A stretch of 64,000 nt of DNA from Streptomyces violaceusniger Tu 4113. GTDB taxonomy: Bacteria > Actinomycetota > Actinomycetes > Streptomycetales > Streptomycetaceae. Positions within the stretch are counted from its first letter, which is position 1; the number at the start of each line of letters is the position of its first letter. The position numbers and the translations under genes were made by a program. The notes beneath the pieces were generated by a model that did not search any database, was not told where the DNA came from, and saw nothing but the letters and a program-made list of their open reading frames with translations. The stretch covers positions 558,001 to 622,000 of the forward strand of contig NC_015957.1 in NCBI RefSeq assembly GCF_000147815.2. Direction: 5' to 3'. Positions 45,428 to 59,041 of this stretch are shown piece after piece.

Positions 45428-46438
45428 GTGAGCTTCGTCGGGCCCTTGGGGCTGAGCGTGCGGGACCGGACTCTGGAAGCCGACACCCAGGCCGGGCTGA
45501 CGGCGGTCGAAGAGGGCCTGCTGGAGGCCACCAAGAGCGAAGTGCCCTTCATCACCGAGGCCGCCCAGCATCTGGTGCGGGCAGGTGGGAAGCGGTTCCG
45601 GCCCCTGCTGGTGCTGCTGGCCGCGCAGTTCGGCGATCCTCACGCACCCGGAGTGGTGCCCTCGGCCGTGGTCGTCGAGCTCACCCATCTGGCGACGCTG
45701 TACCACGACGATGTGATGGACGAGGCGGAGGTGCGGCGCGGCGTTTCCAGCGCCAACGTCCGCTGGGGCAACTCGGTGGCGGTCCTCACCGGCGACTTCC
45801 TCTTCGCCCGGGCCTCGCACATCCTGGCCGACCTCGGCCCCGAGGCGGTGCGGATCCAGGCCGAGGCGTTCGAGCGGCTGGTCACCGGCCAGATCCTGGA
45901 GACGGCGGGCCCCCGCGACGGCCGTGACCCGGTCGAGCACTATCTGGATGTGCTGGCCGGCAAGACGGGCTCGCTGATCGCCGTCTCCGGCCGGTTCGGC
46001 GCGATGATGTCGGGTGCCGACGAGTCCATCGTCAGCATCCTCACGCAGTACGGCGAGCGGCTCGGCATGGCCTTCCAGCTCGCCGACGATGTGCTGGACA
46101 TCGCCAGCGACAGCCATGAGTCCGGCAAGACCCCCGGCACCGATCTGCGCGAGGGCGTGGCCACCCTGCCCGTGCTCTATGTGCGGGAGCGGGCCGAGGC
46201 GACCGGTTCGGCCGAGGACCGCGAGCTGTGCGAGCTGCTCGCGGGCGACCTCACCGATGACGCGCGCCATGCCGAGGTGCTGCGGCGGCTGCGCGCCCAT
46301 CCGGCGCTGGAGCAGGCCCGCCGGGTGACGGTCCGCTATGCGGCGGAGGCCCGTTCGATGCTGGCGCCGCTGCCCGAGGGCCCGGCGAAGGCGGCCCTGG
46401 AGGGGCTGTGCGACGCGGTGGTCCACCGGGCCGGCTGA
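45428..46438 (+). CDS. Long-chain polyprenyl diphosphate synthase, probably for the menaquinone tail
   Basis: 336-residue trans-prenyltransferase that extends allylic diphosphates with isopentenyl diphosphate. Both aspartate motifs are present: DDVMD at 94-98 (first) and DDVLD near 220-224 (second), with GGKRFRP at 53-59. The chain-length region upstream of the first motif has small residues (HLATLYHDD), which suits a long product. In Streptomyces the quinone tail is mainly nonaprenyl; together with the quinone genes in this window this suggests nonaprenyl diphosphate synthase, but GGPP is not excluded. The GTG has AGGAG upstream; the in-frame start at 45305 is unlikely. The end of the gene seeds a 24-bp repeat. 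Confidence 0.9.
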   Translation: MSFVGPLGLSVRDRTLEADTQAGLTAVEEGLLEATKSEVPFITEAAQHLVRAGGKRFRPLLVLLAAQFGDPHAPGVVPSAVVVELTHLATLYHDDVMDEAEVRRGVSSANVRWGNSVAVLTGDFLFARASHILADLGPEAVRIQAEAFERLVTGQILETAGPRDGRDPVEHYLDVLAGKTGSLIAVSGRFGAMMSGADESIVSILTQYGERLGMAFQLADDVLDIASDSHESGKTPGTDLREGVATLPVLYVRERAEATGSAEDRELCELLAGDLTDDARHAEVLRRLRAHPALEQARRVTVRYAAEARSMLAPLPEGPAKAALEGLCDAVVHRAG

Positions 46439-46506
46439 CGCCCCGCCAACCGGGCCGGCTGACGCCCCGCCCAACCCCCGTCCATCGGTCGGCTGACGCC
46501 CCGCCC
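46425..46506. repeat. 24-bp tandem array spanning the polyprenyl synthase stop codon
   Basis: ACCGGGCCGGCTGACGCC continuing CCGCC occurs at 46425 and 46449 (24-bp period), and a variant ATCGGTCGGCTGACGCC at 46484. The first copy contains the stop codon TGA (46436-46438). The three copies share GGCTGACGCCCCGCC. Confidence 0.85.
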
Positions 46507-46739
46507 GGCGCCCGCTCCCGCCCCGACCGCCCCCGGCTTCGGGGAGCCGACCCTGACTCCCGGGGGAGCGGTGTCATCCCGGAGCAGTACACCTAGGTGA
46601 TCCTGCGGGCTGACGCGCCACGTCACACGATTTGGTGGGATGAAAAGACCACCACATGGCGGGATCGGGTGACAATGGCCCGAGAGGGTGGACGAGTGCA
46701 AGCTGACGAACCGCCGCCGACGACGGAGGTAGAGCACAC
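46439..46739. promoter_or_regulatory. Gap between the synthase and LolA-like genes
   Basis: 301 bp without a gene. The first 70 bp are the tandem array. TGGTGG (46633-46638) and CCACCA (46649-46654) form an inverted repeat with a 10-bp spacer, a possible operator for the LolA-like gene. I saw no confident -35/-10 pair and no strong terminator. Confidence 0.4.
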
Positions 46740-47993
46740 ATGGCACGGATCCGACCGACACAGGTCGCCGATGACGGCTTCTGGGATGACAAGCGGCCAT
46801 CCCGGGGGAAGAAGGCCGCCCGGTACGCCGCCCCGGTCGCGGTCGCGGGCATCGCGGCGGCGACCATAGGGCTGGTCCCGGCGCTGGCCAGCACCGGTGA
46901 CCCCGACCTGCCGAAGATCTCGGCACAAGAGCTGATCAGCAAGATGGCGGCATCGGACGCCCAGCAGATGTCCGGTTCGGTGAAGATCACCACCGATCTG
47001 GGCATCCCCTCGCTCCCCGGCGGCGGCTCCCTCGCCGACCTCGGCGGGGCGCAGGGCGGCGAGGCGTCCGCCTCGCCCGATTCCCGGCTGATGGAGCTGG
47101 TCTCCGGTTCCCACACCCTGCGGGTGGCCACCGATGGCCCCGACAAGCAGCGGGTATCGATCGTCGAGAACGCCGCCGAGTACAGCATGATCCACAACGG
47201 CGACGAGATCTGGGCGTACGACAGCGGGAGCAACTCCGCCTACCACGCCACCGCCCCCAAGGAGGCGAAGGACAAGGGCAACCACCGGCAGGAGCTGCCG
47301 AAGGACCTGCGGGGCGCCACGCCCCAGGAGATCGCCAAGACCGTGCTCGCCTCCGTGGACGACACCACGGATGTGACGGTCGACGGCACCTCCCGGGTCG
47401 CCGGACGGGACGCGTACGACCTGCTGATCAAGCCCAAGGCGGACAGCGACTCCACGATCGGATCCGTCCGTATCGCGGTGGACGCGGACAACGGTGTCCC
47501 GCTGAAGTTCACGCTCTCCCCGAAGAGCGGCGGCAAGGCGGCTATCGACGTGGGCTACACCAAGGTCGACTTCGGCAAGCCCAAGGCCAGCACCTTCGAC
47601 TTCACTCCGCCCAAGGGCGCCAAGGTCACCGAGGAGCCCAAGGCCGGCCGGCCCGAGGCCAAGGACTTCCGCTCCAAGGACTTCGGCTCCAAGGACTTCA
47701 AGGACGCCCAGGGCGCCCTGTCCGGGCTGAAGGCCGTCGGTAAGGGCTGGGACTCGATCGCCCGGCTCGACACCCCCGGCGGCGCGGCGTCCACGAACCC
47801 CGGCGGCGACAGCGGCCCGGGTGCGGCGTCCGGACTCCTCGGCGGCTTCGGCAAGGAGGTCAAGGGCGACTTCGGCTCCGGCACGGTGGTCAGTACCCGT
47901 CTGGTCAACGCGCTGCTGACCAATGACGGCAAGGTGTTCGTCGGCGCGGTCGACAAGGACGCCCTGGTCAAGGCCGCCAACGCGGCCAAGTGA
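46740..47993 (+). CDS. LolA-like exported protein (outer-membrane-lipoprotein-carrier fold, DUF2092-like)
   Basis: 417-residue protein with one N-terminal membrane helix (about 28-50, ARYAAPVAVAGIAAATIGLVPALA) and an outside domain. Residues 60-300 look like the half-barrel fold of LolA/LppX-type proteins: LISKMAASDAQQMSGSVKITTDL, VSGSHTLRVATDGPDKQRVSIV, EIWAYDSGSNSAYH and IRVAV-type strands in VRIAVDADNGVPLKFTL. The linker at 305-330 repeats KDFRSKDFGSKDFKD. Gram-positive homologues handle lipids or act as anti-sigma-type sensors. The next two genes encode an ABC exporter, so the three may work together. GGAGG lies ten bases before the ATG. Confidence 0.8.
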   Translation: MARIRPTQVADDGFWDDKRPSRGKKAARYAAPVAVAGIAAATIGLVPALASTGDPDLPKISAQELISKMAASDAQQMSGSVKITTDLGIPSLPGGGSLADLGGAQGGEASASPDSRLMELVSGSHTLRVATDGPDKQRVSIVENAAEYSMIHNGDEIWAYDSGSNSAYHATAPKEAKDKGNHRQELPKDLRGATPQEIAKTVLASVDDTTDVTVDGTSRVAGRDAYDLLIKPKADSDSTIGSVRIAVDADNGVPLKFTLSPKSGGKAAIDVGYTKVDFGKPKASTFDFTPPKGAKVTEEPKAGRPEAKDFRSKDFGSKDFKDAQGALSGLKAVGKGWDSIARLDTPGGAASTNPGGDSGPGAASGLLGGFGKEVKGDFGSGTVVSTRLVNALLTNDGKVFVGAVDKDALVKAANAAK

Positions 47994-48043
47994 GGCGCTG
48001 GGCGCGCACGGCGTAGAACACGACGCATGACGAAGGGGAGCCC

Positions 48044-49013
<970 letters not shown>

Positions 49014-49027
<14 letters not shown>

Positions 49028-50042
49028 GGAACTGGGGGCGCGGGCTGAGGGACCAGGGGCGGTCGACCTCGGCGTACCGGACACGGTCGGCACCGGCACA
49101 CCGGACACGGTCGGCACCGGCACACCGGCCACGGTTGACACCGGCGTACCGGCCACCGTGACGGATGGAAAGGCCCCGAACGCGCCCCGCCCGAACCCCC
49201 TCTGGGCCCTGGCGCTCTTCCGCTCCGAGCTGACCACCACCCTCCGCCGCTGGCGGACCCTGGCCCTGCTCGGAGTGCTCGCGCTGATCCCGATCCTCAT
49301 CGGCGTCGCCGTGAAGATCGAGACGAGCGACGGCGGCGGCCTCGGCGGCAGTCGTGGCGGAGACGGGCAGGGCCCCGCCTTCTTCTCCCAGATCACCAAC
49401 AACGGGATCTTCCTGGTCTTCGCGTCACTGGCGGCGACGCTGCCCGTCTTCCTGCCGATGGTGATCGGCGTGATCACCGGTGACGCCATCGCCGGTGAGG
49501 CGGGCGCCGGAACGTTGCGCTATCTGCTGGTCGCCCCCGCCGGACGGACCCGTCTCCTGCTGGCCAAATTCACCACGTCCATGGCCTTCTGTCTGATCGC
49601 GACCCTGATCGTGGCGCTGTCGGGCCTGGTGACGGGGGCGCTGCTGTTCCCGCTCGGCGATGTCACGCTGATCTCGGGCATCACCGTCTCGTTCGAGGAA
49701 GCGCTGCTCCGGGCCCTCGGTGTGGCGACCCTGGTGGCCCTGTCGCTGGTGGGGATCGCGACGGTGGGGCTGTTCATCTCCACCCTGACCAACAGCGGGA
49801 TCGCGGCCATGGCCACGACCGTGGGGCTGGTGGTCACCGTGCAGATCCTCGACAGCATCCCGCAGCTCCACGCGATCCACCCGTATCTCTTCCCGCACTA
49901 CTGGCTCAGCTTCGCCGATCTCCTGCGCGAGCCGGTCTACTGGGACGAGCTGGTCAAGAATCTGGGGCTGCAGGGGCTGTACGTCGCCGTGTTCGGCTCG
50001 GCGGCCTGGGCCCGGTTCACCGCGAAGGACATCACGGCCTGA
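49014..50042 (+). CDS. ABC-2-type exporter permease with repeated N-terminal tail
   Basis: 342-residue membrane subunit. Residues 21-52 are four 8-residue tandem units (VPDTVGTG, TPDTVGTG, TPATVDTG, VPATVTDG) encoded by 24-bp repeats at 49074-49169. The membrane part (about 80-340) has six helices in the ABC2_membrane pattern, with GEAGAGTLRYLLVAPAGRTRLLLAKF as the conserved cytosolic element. The tail after NPLWALALFRSEL onset is family-typical, so the repeat is an addition. It overlaps the ATPase gene by 14 bp. The substrate is unknown. Confidence 0.88.
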
Positions 50043-50052
50043 GCCGGTTGGC

Positions 50053-50088
50053 GCCGAAAACCGAGCCGAAAACCGAGCCGAACACGGC
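50053..50088. repeat. 12-bp tandem array after the ABC permease stop codon
   Basis: GCCGAAAACCGA occurs at 50053 and 50065, then GCCGAACACGGC at 50077, three units in exact 12-bp steps starting 10 bp past the stop codon. It occupies the short gap between the convergent permease and aminopeptidase genes. Confidence 0.85.
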
Positions 50089-50101
50089 ACGTCATCCGGG
50101 A

Positions 50102-52409
<2,308 letters not shown>

Positions 52410-52503
52410 GGCACCCTCCCCGACGGCATGGCGAGCCCAGGGCGGGCCCGTTCCGAGGGTCCGAAGGTAGCGCCGGTGAGGCCCGCCTGTCATTTCCGTA
52501 TCG

Positions 52504-52566
52504 CATGACGGTCATGACAGGACGCATGACGGTCACGACAGGCCGGATGGCGGTGATGACAGGCGG
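52504..52566. repeat. 21-bp tandem array upstream of rarD
   Basis: Three adjoining 21-bp units start at 52504, 52525 and 52546. Each reads CATGACGGTCATGACAGG or a variant (CATGACGGTCACGACAGG, GATGGCGGTGATGACAGG), followed by three bases. It lies in the gap between the rarD start and the end of the reductase gene. Confidence 0.9.
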
Positions 52567-52588
52567 GCCGTGGTGCGTACGGGGCCGG

Positions 52589-53446
52589 TCAGCCCTTCAG
52601 CGCGGCCGCGACCGAGTCCGCGATGGGCGTGGTCGGGCGGCCGATGAGCCGGGACAGATCGCCCGGGGTGGCGGCCAGTCGGCCGCGCTCGATGGCCACC
52701 TCGACGTCGGAGAGGGCCGCGGCGAGGGGCTCGGGGACGCCCGCGCCGGTGAGGATGGTCTGGTACTCCGCCGGGGAGACGGCGCCGTAGACGATCTCCT
52801 TGCCGGTCTGCCCCGCGACCACCTCGGCGTACTCGGCGAAGCTCCAGGCGGTGTCGCCGGAGAGCTCGTACGCCTTGCCCTCGTGGCCCTCGCCGGTCAG
52901 GACGGCGACGGCGGCCGCGGCGTAGTCGGCGCGCGAGGCGGAGGCGACCCGGCCCTCGCCCGCGGCGCCCACGACGGCGCCGTGCTCCAGGACCGGGGCG
53001 AGGTTCTCGGTGTAGTTCTCGTTGTACCAGCCGTTGCGGAGCAGGGCGTACGGCAGACCGGAGTCGGTGACCGCCTTCTCGGTGACGTGGTGCTCGTCGG
53101 CCAGGGTGAAGTCGGCGGCGGGGCCGCCCAGAATGCTGGTGTAGGCGAGCAGCGCGACACCGGCCTCCTTGGCGGCGTCTACGACGGCCTGGTGCTGCGG
53201 ACCGCGCTGCCCGACCTCGCTGCCGGAGATCAGCAGCACCTTGTCGCCCGCGGCGAAGGCGCCGGAGAGCGTCTCGGGCCGGTTGTAGTCGGCCTCGTGC
53301 AGCCGTACACCGCGGTCGGCGAAGTCGGCGGCCTTCGCGGTGTCGCGCACGACCGCGGTGATCTGGTCGGCGGGAACCTTCTCCAGCAGCCCCTCGACGA
53401 CGAGACGGCCGAGGTGGCCGGTGGCTCCGGTGACGACAATGCTCAT
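52589..53446 (-). CDS. NmrA/QorB-like NAD(P)H:quinone oxidoreductase
   Basis: 285-residue atypical short-chain dehydrogenase. NAD(P)-binding motif IVVTGATGHLGRLVVEGL is at 3-20; RDTAKAADFADRGVRLHEADYN, LISGSEVGQRGPQHQAVVDAAKEAG and YNENYTENL follow, matching QorB of E. coli. Such enzymes reduce quinones with NADPH or act as redox sensors. The ATG at 53446 is chosen because homology begins exactly there. In many bacteria an HxlR repressor lies divergent; here the 173-bp upstream gap has no such gene. Confidence 0.9.
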   Translation of the reverse strand: MSIVVTGATGHLGRLVVEGLLEKVPADQITAVVRDTAKAADFADRGVRLHEADYNRPETLSGAFAAGDKVLLISGSEVGQRGPQHQAVVDAAKEAGVALLAYTSILGGPAADFTLADEHHVTEKAVTDSGLPYALLRNGWYNENYTENLAPVLEHGAVVGAAGEGRVASASRADYAAAAVAVLTGEGHEGKAYELSGDTAWSFAEYAEVVAGQTGKEIVYGAVSPAEYQTILTGAGVPEPLAAALSDVEVAIERGRLAATPGDLSRLIGRPTTPIADSVAAALKG

Positions 53447-53619
53447 CGGTGTGACTCTCTCCTGTTCGGGGATCGGTACACCCACCTTAAGGGAAGCGCT
53501 AACCAATAGAAAGGTGCTTCCGGGTTAAGTAAGTGTGTTCATCCGGGGCTGGGGCTGGGGCCCAGGCCGGGGCCGGGGCCGGGGCCGGATTCAGGTCCGG
53601 GTTTGGGTTCGGAACCGCG
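53447..53619. promoter_or_regulatory. Upstream region of the QorB-like gene with GC repeat run
   Basis: Near the gene (53480-53525) is a less GC-rich stretch containing TTTCTATTGGTTAGCGC read on the minus strand, the probable promoter and operator area. Further on, 53545-53590 is a run of GGGCTG and GGGGCC hexamer repeats. No gene is seen. Confidence 0.4.
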
Positions 53620-55584
53620 TCACTCCGGGGCCTCGCTCTCCCGTGCCGCGAGGCTGACGGCGAACGGCAGGATCGTCACCGCGACTCCCGGCAGCTGCTC
53701 CAGCGCCTTCGCCAGCGACTCCGCCGTGCCCCGGTGCAGCAGCTTGCCCAGCGGGGAGGTGTAGGTGCGGCGCGGCACCAGCAGGGTCAGCGCGGTCTGC
53801 CCGTCCTCGGTGGTACGGGCCGCCAGCTCCATCACCGCATGGCGCAGCCGCCGGTCCGGGCACGCCACGACCTCCAGCGCCACCGTCACCCCCGCCGTCG
53901 CCTCCCACCGCGCCATCAGCCGGCGGGCATGGCTCTCGTCCACCATGAAGTGCACCGCGCGGACCTCGTCGGGCCGCAGCTCATGGGCGTAGCGCAGCGC
54001 CTTGACCGTCGCGAGGTCGATGCTGTCCGCCAGGACGAAGACGACATGGCGCCGCCAGCGCGGGACGTCGTCCCCGGGGCGCGGCACCGCCTCCAGGGCG
54101 GCCGCCTCCGCGCGGTACTCGCGGTTGATCCGGATCAGCGCCCAGACCCCCAGCGGGAAGACCACCACGACCAGCCAGGCGCCCTCGGTGAACTTGGTGA
54201 TCCCGAAGATCAGCACCACGGCGGCGGAGACGGCCGCGGTGGTGAGGTTGACCGCGATCTTCCAGCCCCGGCCCGGCTCCCGGCGCCGCAGGTGATAGGC
54301 GGTCAGCCCGGCCCCGGCCATGGTGAAGGCGGTGAACACCCCGATCGCGTACAGCGCCACCAGCCGGTCCACATTGGCCTTGGTGACCACCAGCAGCGCC
54401 AGCGCCACCACGGCCAGCGCGATGATCCCGTTGGAGAAGGCCAGCCGGTGGCCGCGCCGGGTGAGCTGCCGGGGCAGAAAGCGGTCCTCGGCCACGAAGC
54501 TGGCCAGGAAGGGGAAGCCGGTGAACGGCGTGTTGGCACCCGTATAGAGGATGAGCGCGGTCGCCAGTTGGACGAACGCCAGCCCCAGGGCGCCCACCAC
54601 TCCGTCGCCGAAGACCAGATGGGCCTCCTGTGCGAGGACGGTCGGGGTGCCGTCCCGGTACGGGATGGCGTGGGTGAAGTGGGCGAGGGCGGAGACCCCG
54701 AGGACCAGCGTGCCCAGGATGCAGCTCATCGTGATCAGCGTGCGGCGGGCGTTGCGGCCCTTGGGATCGCGGAAGACCGAGACGCTGTTGGAGATCGCCT
54801 CCAGACCGGTCAGCGAGGAGCCGCCGTTGGCGAACGAGCGCAGCACGATGAAGAGCGAGGCTCCGTAGAGCCAGCCGCTGCCCGAGGTGCCGAGGGGCAT
54901 GGCGCCCGCGGCGTGCACATCGGCGTGCGGAAGCCGCCCGGTGAGCCCGCGGACGACGCCGACCACCAGCATCAGGCCGACGGCGACGATGAACAGATAG
55001 GCGGGCACCATGAAGACCCGCCCGGCCTCGCGCAGTCCGCGCAGATTGCCGTAGGCGAGGATCAGGATCACCAGGGCGCTGAGGGGCAGTTGGAGATGGT
55101 CGATACCGGTCCAGGTGCCGGCGACGAGATGGGCGAACGAGATGATCGCGTTGGTGCCCGCCGAGACCTGGACCGCGACGGTGACGATGTAGTCCACCAG
55201 CAGCGCCACGGAGGCGATCTGGGCGATGTCCGGGCCGAAGTTCTCCCGCGCCACCACGTATGAGCCGCCCGCCCGGGTGTAGATCGTCACCACATCGCTG
55301 TAGCAGAGCGTGACCAGCAGCAGTACCAGCAGAATCGCCCCGGTCACCGGGAGGATCAGGGTGAACGCCGCGACCCCGATGACCGGCACCAGCACCCGCA
55401 GCATCTCCTCGCTGCCGTACGCCGTCGACGAGATGCAGTCGGAGGCCAGCACGCCCAGCGCGGCCGGATTGCCCAGCTTCTCGCGCCGGATCCGCTCGGT
55501 GACCAGGGGCGGGCCGAGCAGCCGCCGCTTGAGTCGGTAGGCGGGGCGGTCGGGCGGCTGGATCGGGGCGGCGGGGTCGGCCAT
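53620..55584 (-). CDS. APC-superfamily permease, KimA-like potassium transporter candidate
   Basis: 654-residue protein: a 12-helix amino-acid-permease-type membrane part (about 35-480) and a cytosolic C-terminal domain of 150 residues resembling a universal-stress fold (RRHVVFVLADSIDLATVKALRYAHEL, then VACPDRRLRHAVMELAARTTEDGQTALTLLVPRRTY). That architecture and the opening ERIRREKLGNPAALGVLASDCISSTAYGSEEMLRVL match KimA, a K+/H+ symporter of B. subtilis controlled by c-di-AMP. A general amino-acid permease is the alternative. The ATG has no good ribosome site and lies 13 bp from a near-perfect long hairpin. Confidence 0.85.
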   Translation of the reverse strand: MADPAAPIQPPDRPAYRLKRRLLGPPLVTERIRREKLGNPAALGVLASDCISSTAYGSEEMLRVLVPVIGVAAFTLILPVTGAILLVLLLVTLCYSDVVTIYTRAGGSYVVARENFGPDIAQIASVALLVDYIVTVAVQVSAGTNAIISFAHLVAGTWTGIDHLQLPLSALVILILAYGNLRGLREAGRVFMVPAYLFIVAVGLMLVVGVVRGLTGRLPHADVHAAGAMPLGTSGSGWLYGASLFIVLRSFANGGSSLTGLEAISNSVSVFRDPKGRNARRTLITMSCILGTLVLGVSALAHFTHAIPYRDGTPTVLAQEAHLVFGDGVVGALGLAFVQLATALILYTGANTPFTGFPFLASFVAEDRFLPRQLTRRGHRLAFSNGIIALAVVALALLVVTKANVDRLVALYAIGVFTAFTMAGAGLTAYHLRRREPGRGWKIAVNLTTAAVSAAVVLIFGITKFTEGAWLVVVVFPLGVWALIRINREYRAEAAALEAVPRPGDDVPRWRRHVVFVLADSIDLATVKALRYAHELRPDEVRAVHFMVDESHARRLMARWEATAGVTVALEVVACPDRRLRHAVMELAARTTEDGQTALTLLVPRRTYTSPLGKLLHRGTAESLAKALEQLPGVAVTILPFAVSLAARESEAPE

Positions 55585-55591
55585 GCGGATA

Positions 55592-55649
55592 GCAGAGCGG
55601 GTGCCCGGCCGGGGCGTGGTCAGACGCTCCGGCCGGGCACCCGCCTGTG
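55592..55649 (-). promoter_or_regulatory. Near-perfect 21-bp stem-loop just upstream of the KimA-like gene
   Basis: GCGGGTGCCCGGCCGG (55597-55612) pairs exactly with CCGGCCGGGCACCCGC (55629-55644). The inner GGCGT/ACGCT extends the stem with one G-U pair around a 6-base loop. Its lower edge is 12 bp from the start codon, so the ribosome-landing region lies in the stem. This could be a translational switch or a recycled terminator. No ligand class is recognised. Confidence 0.6.
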
Positions 55650-55654
55650 CCCGT

Positions 55655-55758
55655 ATGTACGAATGTGCCCGCCGCTGTACGAAGGTGCCTGCCGACTGTA
55701 CGAAGGCGCCCTCCGACTGTACGAAGGCGCCCTCCGACTGTACGAAGGTGCCCGTCGG
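55655..55758. repeat. 21-bp tandem array upstream of the KimA-like gene
   Basis: Units beginning CTGTACGAAGG lie at 55675, 55696, 55717 and 55738 in exact 21-bp steps, the middle two identical (CTGTACGAAGGCGCCCTCC plus GA). A partial copy (ATGTACGAATGTGCCC) precedes at 55655. The array is in the gap between the permease start and the korB end. Confidence 0.92.
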
Positions 55759-55778
55759 CAGTGCGGGGCCCGCCGGGG

Positions 55779-56853
<1,075 letters not shown>

Positions 56854-56861
<8 letters not shown>

Positions 56862-58806
56862 CGATGGCCTCCTTGAGGGCGGTGGCGAGCTGTTCGGCCT
56901 TGAAGGGCAGCCCGCGGACCTGGGTGAAGGAGCGGGTGTCGACCAGGTAGCGGGCGCGCAGCAGCGTCGCGAGCTGGCCCAGGTTCATCTCCGGCACCAC
57001 GACCTTCTCGTAACCCTCCAGTACCTTGCCGAGGTTGGCGGGGAAGGGGTTGAGATGGCGCAGATGGGCCTGGGCGATGCGGTCGCCCGCGGTGCGGACG
57101 CGGCGCACCGCGGCGGTGATCGGGCCGTACGTCGATCCCCAGCCCAGGACCAGGGTGCGGGCGTCGCCGGTCGGGTCGTCCACCTCGATGTCCGGCACGG
57201 TGATGCCGTCCACCTTGGCCTGGCGGATGCGGACCATGTGCTCGTGGTTGGCCGGGTCGTAGGAGATGTTCCCCGAGCCGTCCTGCTTCTCGATTCCGCC
57301 GATCCGGTGCTCCAGACCGGGCGTTCCGGGCACGGCCCAGGGGCGGGCCAGGGTCTTGGGGTCGCGCTTGTAGGGCCAGAAGACCTCGGTGCCGTCGGCC
57401 AGCACATGGTTGGTGCCGGTCGCGAACTGGACGCGGAGGTCGGGCAGCTCGTCGACGTCCGGCACCCGCCAGGGCTCCGAGCCGTTGGCCAGATAGCCGT
57501 CCGACAGCAGGAAGACCGGGGTGCGGTAGGTCAGGGCGATCCGGGCGGCGTCGAGCGCGGCGTCGAAGCAGTCGGCCGGGGTCTTGGGGGCCACGATCGG
57601 CACCGGGGCCTCGCCGTTGCGCCCGTACATGGCCTGCAGCAGATCGGCCTGCTCGGTCTTGGTGGGCAGCCCGGTGGAGGGGCCGCCGCGCTGGATGTCG
57701 ATCACCAGGAGCGGCAGTTCCAGCGATACCGCGAGCCCGATGGTCTCCGACTTCAGCGCCACGCCCGGGCCGGAGGTGGTGGTCACGGCGAGGGAGCCGC
57801 CGAAGGCCGCGCCCAGCGCGGCGCCGATCCCGGCGATCTCGTCCTCGGCCTGGAAGCTGCGCACGCCGAAGTTCTTGTGCTTGGAGAGCTCATGCAGGAT
57901 GTCCGAGGCCGGGGTGATCGGATACGACCCCAGGAACAGCGGCAGATCCGCCTGGCGGGAGGCCGCGATCAGCCCGTACGACAGCGCCAGGTTCCCGGAG
58001 ATGTTCCGGTAGGTGCCGGTGGGGAACGCCCTGGTGGCCGGGGCCACCTCGTAGGAGACGGCGAAGTCCTCGGTGGTCTCGCCGAAGTTCCAGCCCGCCC
58101 GGAAGGCGGCCACGTTCGCCTCGGCGATCTGCGGCTTCTTCGCGAACTTCTGCCGCAGGAACTTCTCGGTGCCCTCGGTCGGCCGGTGGTACATCCACGA
58201 CAGCAGCCCGAGCGCGAACATGTTCTTGCTGCGCTCGGCCTCCTTGCGGGACAGGCCGAATTCCTTCAGCGCCTCGATGGTCAGCGTGGTGAGCGGCACC
58301 GGGTGGACGTGGTAGCCGTCCAGCGAGCCGTCCTCCAGGGGGCTTTGGTCATAGCCGACCTTGGCCATCGGGCGCTTGGTGAACTCGTCGGTGTTGACGA
58401 TGATTTCCGCCCCGCGCGGCACATCGGGGAGGTTGGCCTTCAGCGCGGCCGGGTTCATCGCCACCAGCACGTTCGGCGCGTCACCCGGTGTGAGGATGTC
58501 GTGATCGGCGAAGTGGAGCTGGAAGCTCGACACTCCGGGCAGGGTGCCGGCGGGCGCGCGGATCTCCGCCGGGAAGTTCGGCAGGGTCGACAGGTCGTTC
58601 CCGAACGACGCCGTCTCCGAGGTGAACCGGTCACCCGTGAGCTGCATACCGTCGCCCGAGTCACCCGCGAACCGGATGATCACCCGGTCCAGACGGCGGA
58701 CCTCTTTGCCGCCGTCCGCTGTTCGCTGCCCGCCGGCGGGCGTCTGCCCGCCCGGCTGATCGGCTGGTTCGGCCTGCTCGGCCGGGCTACTGACCTGGCT
58801 GGTCAC
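56854..58806 (-). CDS. korA: 2-oxoacid:ferredoxin oxidoreductase alpha subunit
   Basis: 650-residue fusion of the gamma and alpha domains, as in actinobacterial KorA. The gamma domain (about 40-240) begins RVIIRFAGDSGDGMQLTGDRF; the pyrimidine-binding alpha domain (from about 270) contains GSYPITPASDILHELSKH, FQAEDEIAGIGAALGAAFGG and TTTSGPGVALKSETIGLAV. A proline/alanine/glutamine-rich leader of 35 residues precedes. The GTG is fixed by GGAGG nine bases upstream; a longer in-frame start at 58875 is unlikely. It precedes korB in a two-gene operon. The reduced ferredoxin may feed the nuo2 complex encoded 4 kb away. Confidence 0.93.
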
Positions 58807-59041
58807 TGCTTCGGACCTCCCTTGAGGCGGCGCTCCTGGACAGTCGGTGCCGACCGGTTGTTGTCCCATGACCATCGTACGTCGGTAAGGGTGGCCTTCC
58901 TTGGCCGGATCACATGGTGGACGTCCAAAGAAGAACCATATATGTCACGGTTTGGCATGATGTGTCCCATCCCCCGTGCTGTCCTTTCCGCTGATCCCCC
59001 GTTCAGCCTTTGGCCCGGCTTTGGCCCGCGGAAGTCTGCTT

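Noticed and set aside
42232..45555. Open frame of about 1100 codons on the minus strand over the ATP-grasp, flavoprotein and minisatellite region
   Set aside because: It lies opposite two well-supported genes and continues through repeat DNA. High GC removes stop codons from the antisense frame, and the predicted protein is arginine/proline/glycine-rich without motifs.
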